Positions 31,417-44,000 of a stretch of DNA of 64,000 nucleotides are shown here, piece after piece. The stretch is from Knoxdaviesia capensis (taxonomy: Eukaryota > Ascomycota > Sordariomycetes > Microascales > Gondwanamycetaceae). The position numbers and the translations under genes are program-made. The stretch lies in NCBI GenBank assembly GCA_001510575.1, contig LNGK01000006.1, positions 863,565 to 927,564 of the forward strand, given 5' to 3'. How positions within the stretch are numbered: position 1 is the stretch's first letter; each line of letters begins with the position of its first letter. The notes under the pieces were generated by a model. The model saw only the letters and a program-made list of their open reading frames with translations, had not been told where the DNA came from and did no database searches.

Positions 31417-34200
31417 CAACAGACGGAGGTGGAGGGAGAGCGAGGTAGCGAGGACGATGTGGGTTGCAGTGCAGGGTCTATGCGAGATTCAACGACGACG
31501 GATGGAGTGAAGATGGACGGACAGACGGCCGGTTTGACCACTACAGGAAGATCAGGAACTACACAGTACTAGCACGCCAGCCTCCTCCTCGGGTTGCACT
31601 ATAAAGCATCTAGAAGGCGGCGGGTGTGAGGCACCGCGCGGTCTTGGGTTACATGGGCTGTTTTGGAGACATGAAAAGGAGGACCATTGCCTCTCTGTAC
31701 AGACTCCTCTGCCATGCGGTGGTACTCTCATCATCCCGAGATGCCTTCCTTTCCTGGCGCAGGATGTGCGAGCGCGTCGGTCCTGGTTTGCTGTATTCGG
31801 AAAGGTCGACGCACAGCTATGAAAGCATGCACTTTGCTGCATCCGAGAGTTCTGCGGGAGGTGGGAACAGGAAGTTGGAGGTTCGGAGTTTCTGGAGAGC
31901 TGCATTAGGCACCACTGTGTGTAGGAGGGAATAAAAATATGGGATATATGCGGCTTGGCAGGAGAACCTGTGCAGGAGAATGCAGTCTTACCATGTATTG
32001 GAGGGGGAGGGTTATATTTAGAAGAGACACTTATATCGGGAATTGTGCATAGGTCGGCCTTGCATGGACATGGAGGAACTTTGCATCCGGGCTGATCTGG
32101 GGGGGGACTAACATCAAGTCAGAGAGACTGGTGGTTGGGGCACTGGGACTTATATTCACACTGACGTGGACTACCGGCCGTTGATGCCAGATCTGGAGGC
32201 CGATCCGGAGGCCGATGCGAGTCTTGATCAGTCACATTACATACGGAAGCAAGTGTAGATTCGCTGCTGATCTTCACGCAGACAAACATGTCCTAACTGA
32301 ACCGAAGCCGCGATGGCAGACTGTGCCTTGGAGCAGCATTCCCTCGTGCAGATACAGACTGACCCAGCATCAATAGCGTGTAGCCAGCGTATACTGCAGC
32401 AGTGGAACAGTCCTAGGACACTTCGGGGCAATTACAGACTGAACGCTGAAAAAGCTTCCCAGAAGAGCTAAAAGGTTCTGTGGTATCCGATACCACGCAA
32501 CCCGGGCTGTGTGTACTGCATCTCGGGGGCCTCGGACCAGGTTTTGGATATACCGCTCCAATAAAGCCCTCCGGACGCGGCCTAAAATGTTGGCTTTTCC
32601 TCATTGGGGAGTAAATTCAGGTACACAATACCTGTGTGTGTGTGTGTGCGTCTGCTTTTCTTACAGCAATATCAGATACCCCAACTCAACTATTACTTAA
32701 CAGATGCATGATATACAATACAGGATTTAGGGTATTGAGAAACCCGAGATACGATACCGTAACGGCCCCAGCCGGTGGATTTCAAAGGGACGGAATGCAC
32801 ACGGAGCCGGGAACCAGATTGTCTCCGGACAGCCCAGAATAAGGCCTCATCAGAACAAGGCTGCAGTAAGGGCCATATACCGGTGCAAGTAAGTCAGTCA
32901 GCGGCGAGAAGAGACGAACAGCAGCGGGAAAAGTGGTCAGGGGGGAATATCTGGGTGAATAATGCCAGTGTGCCCCAAAGCAGGGCGAGTTTAAATTACT
33001 TTTGGGGAGAGGGTGGCTTATGGTTTTTTTGGTCAGAGGCGAGGTCTGACTTAATATCGTGCCGTGCCAGCCCAGAAAAAGGGCCACAAAAGGAGGGGAA
33101 AGGAACGAAGGACCTCCGGAAAAGTCCTGCTTCATCTGTGAGTTCAAGTTTTGGGTGTATAAGAGAAAGAAAGCTCGGGATGATGCTGATGTTGAGGTGT
33201 GAGTGATGCTGAGAGCATACGCGAGATGTAGCTCTCTCGGTGAGGGCCCGGCAACGACACTCGCCCGTTCGGGAGACACCGTATCATCCGAATAGCATCA
33301 TTTTTGGCCATTACTAAAGGCGGTGAACAGACAATCCGGGAGATTCTACGCTGGATCTACATGGGAGGAGTAAGCTCCAGATAGGATGATAGGCAGTCTG
33401 ATCCGTTCACAAATTGGCTGGCAGGAAGAAAACCGGATTTCAGAAATAGATCAAGCCAGGGGGCTGGGAGAGGAGAATCAGAGCACGACCACAGTGGAGC
33501 GGGAGTGGCAAGAAAAAACACAGTCGAAATGAAGCCAATGTAGGTGAGCAAGGTCGGGGATGTGTGTGAATAGGGGACAGGCTATGTGGGAGAGAGATAT
33601 GAGGGAGTGACCGGGCCCTTAAAGACGAGATTTGGAATGGCGTTGTGGGGTCATGGCGATAGCATCAAGTTTTGCGAAGCGAGACTGTTCAACATGCAAG
33701 ACAATATATTTGCATGCAATATACCGCATGCGAGGTGTGGCCCAAAGGACTTTCCGAGGGATACCGGATCATGGAGTCTCGCCGCAGAGTTGGATCGGAT
33801 GGCAAGATCATGATGTGAGGCCGACGAGGAGGGGAGAACGAAGGTGGCTTGAGGGAAGAAAACAAAGGTGCCGTCTCCATTTTGATCCTTGAGCCTGCGC
33901 TGCGTTCGTATTCACGGTGTTGACATGAGAGACAAATACACGCTCACACACACACACACACACCACTGGGGATCTTTTGGTAAGTGAGTAAGAGCCAGCA
34001 GTATGCGTAGGCACACACCCGTAACCCTGGGTGTGGAGGGAGGACAACTTGAGATTATCTACACGAAGACTAGAAAGGTATTGGGAGGGGGGGGCGGCAT
34101 AATGCAAACGGCCTGGACAGTTCCGACAATTCCATGACGAGAGAGCGAGAACGACAGAGATAGAGATCAATGGAAAAGCATAAGCTCGGAACTACTACTC

Positions 34201-34439
34201 CTGCCCAGCCTCCCTCCGACCTCGGGGCCCTTGATCAAACAAGGCAACTAGCTAGACGGGTGAAGCGGTGGGTTCGGATGGAAGCGGCCATTGTTCACGG
34301 GTTAGAAGCGGATTAAGAGGGCGAAGACGGCCGTCAGGTGCGGAATGAAGGGGAAGGGCGGAATTAGAGAGAACGGTTGAGCCAGGAGGAAGACTGTTGT
34401 GTGTATGGTGTGGAGTGTGGTCTCTAGAGACAGGGAGCG

Positions 34440-34478
<39 letters not shown>

Positions 34479-37400
34479 CCACCGCAAGCTTGCCAGGATG
34501 TTTGGGGTTGAGAACAGGCTGGTGTCTCATGTGTGCTCGTATGGATGTTGGAGTGTGGAGGAGGGTACAGGGAAGCAGAGACGCATACGCATGAAGCTAC
34601 GGAGAGGGAGACATATAACCAGCGAGGAGGGACTGAAGAAGAAGAAATGAAAGAAATAAAAACCAGGTCCGCATCCGGCATCCTCTCACAAGCCCAATGG
34701 AGAAGGAGACATCCAAGGCCGAGGGCAACCAGGCATTCCAGCTTCCCTGGTTGGGAGTAGTGCGTAGCACTCGCAGCTGCATACACCGACTATGCGTAGC
34801 TAGGCAGACACTTTCTGTGGGCTTTAGCTGTACTGTAGGGTCCGGAGAGAGTGCAGACTGGGGGGAGAGACGGTCTGGTAGCTAAGGAGTGGGCATAGCA
34901 GCAGGCCATATAGTATAATGTTCCCAGACCCCGCGGTCGGTGGACGACCAGGAGGACAGAGAGAATGTGTGGCAGATTATACTTATATTGCACATCCTGC
35001 AGTGTGTGTCTGTGTGTGTGAATCACGGTGTCCCATCACATCATCGTGGAGCCAAAAAGACAGCCATGGGACCTCCTCGCTCGAAAATGGCGATCCTATA
35101 TGTGTTCCTATATTGAACCCAGCCAAAGCGGCAAGCGAGGACGGAGACCAGAGGCGAAAGGACAAAAAGCAACAGAAGAAGAAAAAAGATGTCTGGTGGG
35201 CTTCGGCTGGAAAGGGCCGGAGCTCCGTGTAAGTGAGCGAAGGAAGATGCGATCTTGGGGAGCTTCTTTGAGAGGGATTATTCAGAGCACAAAAAGGTAC
35301 ACAACATATCCAGGTGTTGATCTGCTCACACCCAAAGTGAAAGCTCACTGGCACGTTCGAAGCTTGGATACAACCCAAGAGGTCACTCGGAGCTGACTCT
35401 CAACTCCAACATGCTGTGGTGGCAGGGTTTCTCAGTCAGCAAACCACCCGGGATGATATTAAACCAACGTCCAGGAAAGCTACCGCCTGTACCTTGATGA
35501 CGCGGGATGATCGGAATATGCAGGGTCCAAGCACACACACTCTCCCACACTCACATATATCATCTAATCTCTCTTGCACAAACGCAGCTGGCTGGCCACA
35601 GATTCCTCCGGCTCTGGTTAGCTGTATATGTATACATATCTGTAATGTATAAAAGTTATGCATGTACCTGAGCCTGTCAGTTTCCATATATCTTGCTTCT
35701 TCCCCTCGGACTTTTGCCCGCCGCTGGTTTCGTCCGTCTCACTTACACCAGCCAGCCCTAACCCTAGGAAACACAGGCCTTCGTCGGCACTTCTCTGACC
35801 GAAGGAATGCGGTATATATATCCCCAGGGTCGCCAGAGCCGCCTCCCCTCGTCTCTAACCCTACGCGACGCTACTCCTTCCGGTATTAGCCCCCAAGGGA
35901 GCAGCAGCCCACGATAGAACGTTTCCTCCAAAACGAAAAATCAACGGTGCCGGTTACGGTAGTAGTTCTGCGTTGCGGTTGCTGCCATGTAACGCTGACC
36001 CGGGCCAGGGAACTTCTGCAGTGGGTTCCTCCTCTCCCGGCGTCTTTATGATCTTTTTTCTTGCTGTACTCTGCATGTCCTGACTACGGCCACCACCACC
36101 ACCACCTCTGTGTGCGTTGTCGCCCAGCCTGAAGGAATACGACGGATGGACAGAGTGTGATTGAGTGCGTGCCCTGTAAGCCACGCCCCCAGCAAGGGAC
36201 AATATCCCCTCTCCGAGAGAGAGGTTCGTTGTGATTTGGTCCCCTCTCCCCCTCTGTACGGTTTGACTCTCTCACTGTTTTGAATCACTGGTTGGCGGCG
36301 GCACTTGACAAATGGGATAAACCTCCGCTCGCTTAAACGGCACATAAGTGGCGTAATAGAGCACCGCATGATAACGACCACGGTAGGCTTTTTTTTTCTT
36401 TTTCCATATAGCATACGTATCCGTAAGGTACCCTGTTCCGTGTTTACTTGATATCCAACGAGGGCGTTTGTGATCGGTGGTGAACAGAAACCTATCTCTG
36501 CCCTCCTGAACACGAGGTGGTGAGAACAAAAGAGCGGAAAGAAAAAGAAAACCCCCCTTCCATGCTTCTGTTACACTCTTCTCCCGTCTCCAGACGTGTA
36601 TTCCCGGTTCTTTTCGTTTTCCCTTCCGAGCCACATCTGGCCAGTCCTACGCCGCTATGCTGCTTACGGCACACGGGGAACAGTCCATCGTCGAACTTTC
36701 TGAGGAAGTTCTGAGAGAAAAAGGGTTGAGAACAGCGACGTGGAAAAGAGGGTACGCAACTGGGTTTGACCACCGTTGTGGCCAGGAGAGGAAGGTTGCT
36801 TTGGCGTTTCGGCGCGTTATGTCGAAGAGAGGGGTGGTGGTGGAGCGTGAGAGGAGGAAGACAGAAACCAAGATAGGGTCGTTCTGTCTTTCTTCCATCT
36901 TCAGAGGCTGCGTACACTCTTCATCGCTTGCTATTCTTCCGTGGTCCGGGCCTGTCAGGAACCCGATCGGCAGGAGCTTGGGGGTCATATACGAACCAAG
37001 TTGGGCGGTGGATGTGTGGACGCACAGCCCACCCGGGGGTGGGCTGGTGGGCGGCATGTGCGGTTTGATGCGTTCGTTTACTGTCATCAGTCATGGCCCG
37101 ATAACGAAAGTGAGAGGGGAGACCCAGCTGCTTCTTTGAGTGTGTCATGCCGTTCAGAATGGCTCGCATTATCGATACTTACTCTCGTCGAGGCTATCTT
37201 GATATGCGTTGCGAGATGCCGCTCATCGGCTGTCTGTCTACCCCACGAAAACACGGCTAAACAGAACAAAAAGGAAAAACCACAGGTCGGGTTTTCCTAT
37301 CCGGACATTTCTTTCCTGGGACTTCCTTTGTTTTCCTTTTGGTTCCTCTCGCCAAATCCAGACTTGGGGCCACATTGGGCGTTTGTCCCGTTACGGCCTT

Positions 37401-40400
37401 AATGGATGGGTGCTATATGTGTGCGCTCGTGGTGGTCCTGCAGCTCGCAGGCTATACCAGAGAATGGGATAAGTGAGGGGAGTATGCAGAAAGGGGGGAA
37501 TTCGATTAGAGAGGCTCACAAGTTACGGAAAGTCAACGAAGAAGAACATTGGCTGTTTTGCACCTTCTGAGCCAGTGTTGATCATGGGAACGAAGGATGG
37601 AAGGATGACCATCTATATAACGTCGAGATTCCTCTGCTAACGAGCATCTGCTCGGTATAATTGGCGTTGGCTTCGCGGCCTGGACAAGTCAAGCTCCCGA
37701 AGGGAAGGCCGGAAAAGCCCTAACCCTTAGCTATCACCCGGAAAGCCTGCCACATGAATGGACCACCACCGTCGTAGTCGCAGTATTCCCCTCTCAGGAC
37801 TTCGCACACACCCTCCCCCCGGCAAACCTTAAAAAGCCGATGGCATGCAGATAGGTATTGCAAAGGGACTTCCGAGGTTTGTGGCTGTGGCTGAGTCCGT
37901 GGGGGAAGTTCTGAAGCGCGCTCTCTGTCTCTCTCTCTGCCTGTCTCTGTCTCTGGCTTCATCTCTTTCTCGTTCTCGCTCGACCTCGACTGTACAGTAC
38001 AGTACACATTGGCTATTCGATTTCTTTCCACTCTGTTTCTCTCCTCTGACAGTTACTCAAATATCAGGTATCAGCCACTGTCACGCACATGGACGGACCA
38101 CAACCACCTCCCCAGCCAGCCGATCTTAGGCCCTGATTCACTGCTCTTCTTAAGTATTGCTTGCTCTCTCCTCTCTCCTCTCTCTCTCTGTCTCCCCTTC
38201 ATCCAAAGCCCTGGTTCCTCGCGCAGAACCACCGAGGGCGTGGGATGGACCCAGGTCCCGGGGTACACATTCGCCTGCCGTCAGCGCGAAAAAGTACATG
38301 CATCCATCCCGGTGGAGAAGAGAAGAGAGAGGGGCAGGGCGTGTGCATGAAAGTGGACGGGGCCCCGTTAGTTCGGGCTCTAAAAAAACGTTTAAAAGGT
38401 TGGCACGCTAAATCCCTCCCGCAAAAGTTCCTTGGGAAACCTGTTTGTTCTTCCCTTTTATTACATTATTTGATGGTCCAGACAAGAGAACAAACACCTA
38501 AAGGTCCCAGCATTGTTTTCGCCGGCGCCATTTTAGATGTTGTTTTCTCTTCTGCGGGTGGGAAGAAGCTCGGCCATTGGCTGGACTGGGGAGCGTGAGG
38601 AGAACTGATATCGAGCCCCGACATGGCAATGCTGTGGGTGGTGTGGTGTGCCTGGGATTTCGGTGCGCACACCTTGGTTTTGTATCGTCAGATCGCATCC
38701 CTGTTGTCGGCACGATGTCCCTGCAGACAGACACACAGCGAGAACAGAGAGATGAGTGTCCCCGTCCCACGGCTAAAGCGAAAAGAGCGATGTTCTGGAG
38801 TTGGATGCGGCTTTCTGCTTGCCGCTATGGTCCGTGCTATTTCGAATATGCTCCTATCCTCCTAGTATGAAGATAGCGATACCATGTCTTGGTGGACCAC
38901 CCATGTCGGTTCTTCTCTGTCTCCCCCTCCACTTTCTGACGAGTATTGGACAAAACCCCACTTGTGTCCCCCCCCCTGGCAAGCCACTCAAGGTGAACCC
39001 TGAAAGAATAATAAAAACAATGTGGTCATGAACCCAACTGTGCTTGACTTCCAGGGGGGAGAGTTGTTCACTGGTAGGAGGAGCACGACCTCACCGCTCT
39101 AACGAAAAGGCACTTGTCCGTGTGTCCGTGTCTCGGTGTAACTTGGAGCAGCCTGAGTGGTCGGTCCCGCGGCCTAACGACGTGTGTCTCCAGTTTTCTG
39201 TGGTAGTCCAGGATGCTGTTCCCCATTCCACGACCTTCAACGTTGAAACAAAGAGATAAGAGACAAAAGCCGGATGGTGATCTGCCGGGCCCGAGGACCT
39301 CCGGCGCTGCTGCTCCTTCGTGCCCTTCGTTGTGGGTCCCCCGAGGCAAGGACATGGTGTTCATCGCCTGTTTTTTTTTTATCGTGCAGAAACAAAGTGA
39401 AGGCGTTATTAGAGTGCCCTCTAAGCTTATAGTATAAAACCGTATCAGCTATAAAGCCCCAGCATCGTAACTCGCCATCTTAGACGAAGTGCTCGCGTGG
39501 GAGGAGCCCACTGGGATGAAGAGTCCGGCCACGGACCGGTGTCTGGCCTCCTTTCGAGAGCCGATTACTGTATCCCATCCCCTTTCAACCTCGCCAATAT
39601 CCCTAAAGGCAGCATGCACCAGAGTTCTCGGTGGTCCGTCCGGTCAGTGGGACAAGTTTTCAGTATGCAGGTTCCCCTGTTCAATACGAGGGCCACACTG
39701 AGCTACCCGGCCTATAATACTTGCTTGCTATTACATCAGTGTGCAGTTCATTTCAAGAGGCTGGCTTACAGCTGCTTCTCCAGAGTTTCTCTTGCTTTTG
39801 TTTGCCACGACCTTTCCCTGTTGGCGTGAACGGAGTCTTTTTTCTTTTTTGTTTTTTTTGTCACTTCTCTCAGTCACGGCTCGTCTGTATCCCGGACATT
39901 CCGGCGCAGCTTCAAGTCAGCATAGAGCCCCCCCTTCTTTGCCCATGGAGCTACAGAAGTGTACCGTCTATCTGGTACATTTAATTTCCCCGTTTGATCT
40001 CGACAAGGAACGCCACACCGGTCCCCTGCCTGAAGAGAAGGGGGCGAGGAACGACCGGTATATACCGTCTGGTTGGCCCTTATTGCATCTCCAATAGGTC
40101 ATGTGTTGGTGCGGTCATACCGTCAGATTGGTGCAATTCCTTCCGCCTCATCCTTCTAATGGCTCTTAACTGCTCGTATGCACTTAAAGATACGGATGAG
40201 ATTGGGTAGAAATTATAGCTCTTTTCGTGCAGTTTTCCGGCCGGCCAGGTGAGATTTTACAGGTCGTATGGCTGGTTGCTGGACTGGCTGGAGCAAGTTG
40301 TCTTAGGGTTCACGCGTAGGGTTCGGTTCAGGGTTTACCTGCATGTCTCCACCAAAAACCACCACTTGGACAACAACAGGCGTGATACCTGAGCATGATA

Positions 40401-43400
40401 TATGATTCAACAGAAAATGAGTGCAAATAAATATTGAACTTTTTTTTCTCCTAAATCACCGCTCCTGATAGCAAAGTTCTAAAAATATCTTCTTGATAGG
40501 CCCTAGATCCAGATGCCCAGCTGGTCCCAAACCCCTCAAATATCCTCATCAACATGGGCGGAGGAGGGAGGGGTGTTCTGGTCTTCATTCCCGCACACGG
40601 TGGCGGAAGCGTGCAGTTCTGGCGATGGACGGGCTGTAGGACTGTGGGTGAAGGCCTCGAGCTACCGAGAAGCAAAAAGACCCAGGGCCGGGAGGTGGGC
40701 CAGAGTCTTCTTTTGCATATCCCCTTTCCCATCCCTCCCCCGCTCATCAGCCTGAACCTACAGTACACATAAATATGATTTCTTGAAAACCGGTCCAGTG
40801 GAACACTAGGACCATCATCCTAGCTGGGGATGTTTCTATATATAGATCGTGCCCTTTCGTTTCTTGGGCGTCATCTTCATGTCTGGAGGGGAGAGAGGGG
40901 GGGGAGCACGCCCGGAGGCAACTTGTTGACTGCCTGCTAGCCCCAACGGAAAGACTCCCGCTGGCTTGGGAGTGGATTCCCGTCTGGGAATAGTACTATC
41001 GACTGGCCTGGGGGTGTTGGACGTGCGGGCGGGATATCATGGATATTGATTATTGGAACAAGCGGAGGACCAGTGGGAAATGGCTGGGGATGGTGAATGG
41101 GGTGGCATGAGACGCATGTGAGGTACTTGGGCAATCAACCAACATGATTGGGGTTGGTCTGTTAGGAGCGCGCGCGCGCCCTATACACCCTAGGCCGGAT
41201 GGGCAAAGATAGACTTGGGGATATTGCAGGACCGACTCCCACCCCTTCCTCTTCCGTGTATATCTCTCTATCTGTGTATCTCTCTCTCTCTCTCGCGCGA
41301 CTCCGAGATGGAAGGGGGGTGAGCAGAAAGGGGGACTGCAGCGAACTTTTGTTATGATGGAGACCACTCTGTCCCGGTAAAAGGCTGACGGGGGGAAGCG
41401 AACAGTGAGGCCGATGGAGAGAGGGCGCCATGGACGAGAAACCATCGCGAAGATTCTCTGCAGCTGGGATTGCTCGCGGCTTGTTGAATTCCAGGGTGTT
41501 CATTTTATCAGATGGTGGTCGAGTTGAGCTGAAGAACAGCCCGTGAGAGAGGTTGTACATAATGCGTGTGGCACTTGTCCTATAAGTTGGTGTAAATGAA
41601 TCCTCCAACGACACAAGCGGCCAACAATAGATGAGAAACGAAATGATCAACGGATTTACTTCACTGTCCAACAGATTGGCTGGTAATTTACCGACAATTC
41701 TCGAAAAGAAAACCCCTTCCAGAGTTGGATATCAAAAAATCAAAGAGCTGATACAACATGATATATGGTCCGGACCCTGAACCCTGGCTACCACCTGTAA
41801 TCGGCTAATAGCGTCCTGGTCTGTGTTGCTTTTTATAGATTTTTGCGTGCTGTTGAATATGCTGCCATGCACGATGCACGGTCTCTCCAGCGAAGAAGTC
41901 GCAGACTGGGGGTTAATGGAAAGCTGGGTTATTTAGGACTGTGTGATGTTATCCCTATAATGTGTGGTTTCTGGTCTGACTCTAATGAATGGGACTTGGT
42001 TTGTGAATTTGAACGCTTTTAGTGCACTGTCTCTATCGTGGTTTATGTACTATTGAGTGTGTATCTGGCTGCATGGGACATTGAACTAATCCCGCCCTAT
42101 GCGCAGATAGCATTGAAGATGTAGCATTACCCCTTCTGGGCTTATGTGAGCCGTGGTATCTTTTAGCTGTTCACTTCTTTGGACATAATGGGCATTTCTC
42201 CGTGGCCTCCCGCCGAGAGGTGTTCGAGATGGAGGTATCCACGGCGTGAGATTTTACGGGACCAGTGGCTGTCGTGGTGGATTTCCAGGGGCGATAAGCC
42301 TAGACCACAGAAGTGGGGGTAGGCAGGACAGACAGAGTATGTGTGTACTGTAGAGAGCACTCTATGTGTTAGCTAGAGGTCGAGAGCAAGGAGAAAATAG
42401 CCTGATATAAATCTTGAAAGTCCGGCCGTCAACAGTTGGACAGCTAAGGCACAGAAGCACCAACCCCCGTCCTGAATTTGCCTTCTTTATCTATGGAGCG
42501 TCCTCCGGCGGCGGCATCTCGAACACCGAGACCGCCGTTGAGAGGAGAACGAAGAAAAGGCCGAGAAAGCGGCGAAGAAGCCCTCAGCAATCTCGCTCTC
42601 TCACGACGACATCAAAGAGGGATGTTAGAAAGCACACGCATCGTTGATCTTCTTTTCCCCTCGCCAAAGCCGGTCATCGTTCTGATCTCCTGTCCAGGGA
42701 AGGTTACATACGGCTGCCGATGTGCATGCCAGTAAACGAGAGAGCAAGAGTTAACCGAGACGCTGTGAGTGGCCGGATCCAGATAAACATTTTGCCTGTG
42801 TTGGAGTCTTTCTTCTGTATGCCCCCTTTGCAATGCTTACCACCCTCGCACCCTGGTGAAGATCCTCGAGGGGCTTACCCAACAGCCAGTAAGGCCATGC
42901 GTCGTGGTCTGCCAAGGTATAGCATACACTACTACCCTCAATGACACAGGGATATCGCGTGTTGCCCAACGCTGGAGTCCCAATACGTAGAGCAACACTC
43001 CTTAAAAAAAGGAAAACTCAATGGAGACTGGCCTTGCAGAGAAACAGGCTGTATCGTGAATAGATGTCAGACGCGCTGGAGTGGCACAGCATTGCACCGC
43101 TGGCTCAGGGCATCCATAGAAGGTCCAATATACGGGCTGATGCCTTTCTTCTAGAACTTCTTGGAGAGTCTTGGGGTGCAGGACTCGGTGCTTAGGCGGG
43201 CTGTTTCGGTCTCGGAGGATGGAGAAGAAGACGGTGATTAGACGGCCGTTACATCTGGCTTTCTGTCGTTGCTGGGCCAATCCGTGGTCCCCCGAACCTA
43301 AGCGTGGAATCAAGGCCGGGTACAGATTGTCAATTAGCGGGCTTCCTGCATATAGGGTTGGATGCCCCCTTTGAGGATACGCGTATCGTGTTGTCTGGCC

Positions 43401-44000
43401 GTGAACAACTATGCGTATCGACTCGCGCTCCTTTATCTAGAGGAATCTCGTAGCTTTCCAAAAACTCCTCCCCAGCGAAGATGGGCTCGGGCCTCTCCTC
43501 CTCGACTTACATGCCTCCCCAGCCCACAAATTATGCCTTCATCCACTGACGATCTCTCACGTGGGCGTGAGCCAGGGGAACCTTGACGGGCTCTGGTCTG
43601 GCGGGTTGCCAGGGGACTTTGGGAACTTTTCCAGCCACCTGGGATGAAGCTTGTCGGGCCAGAATGTGCTGGTTTTTTTCGGTGTTTTTTTTCCTAATCG
43701 ATACCGAAGGTTAGATATCGACAAGTGCGCGCGCCCTAGGATTCCAGGACTGTAAGTGCAGGCGAGAGGAGAAGATTTGTCGTGGAGAATGGGCCCACCA
43801 CCGCCCCGTTTGATGATATGAGCAGAAAGCAGAAGTCAAGTTATGGTAATCGGTATGCATAATTTCAAGCCAGATATCGTGATAACGCTCGCTTGGATCA
43901 GTCGGAAGGCGCTTCCTTTCTCCTTTAACTCTTGTGCCTGCCATCTCTGTAGGCTTAATCAGCCTAGAGCGAGAACCCTAACATCCACCACGCACACATT
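34201..44000. other. Gene-free interval, part 2
   Basis: No supported gene. It contains a long GA tract, CT tracts near 30525 and 41275, telomere-like AACCCTA / TAGGGTT heptamers at 35760, 40304, 40317 and 43974, and a GTACA-type pentamer repeat near 37990-38006. Frames of up to about 170 residues are Ser/Cys/Arg-rich and look random. Confidence 0.55.
34442..34475. repeat. (GA)n microsatellite
   Basis: A 34-bp pure GA run, the longest simple repeat in the interval. Confidence 0.92.

Larger units (their letters stand above)
24943..34200. other. Gene-free interval, part 1
   Basis: Composition is back to mid-GC with normal CpA/TpG, so it is not RIPed. I found no frame with a domain, codon bias or plausible intron set. 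It holds a T-rich tract at 24950-24999 and TA, CT, TG and CA microsatellites, and is purine-rich at 30880-31110. The longest frame, 28518-29105 (+), begins at TTG and contains one hydrophobic segment but no ATG. Confidence 0.55.

Noticed and set aside
34442..34475. CRISPR-like or satellite array
   Set aside because: The periodic signals in the interval are plain di- and pentanucleotide microsatellites without spacers; CRISPR arrays are not expected in a fungal nucleus.
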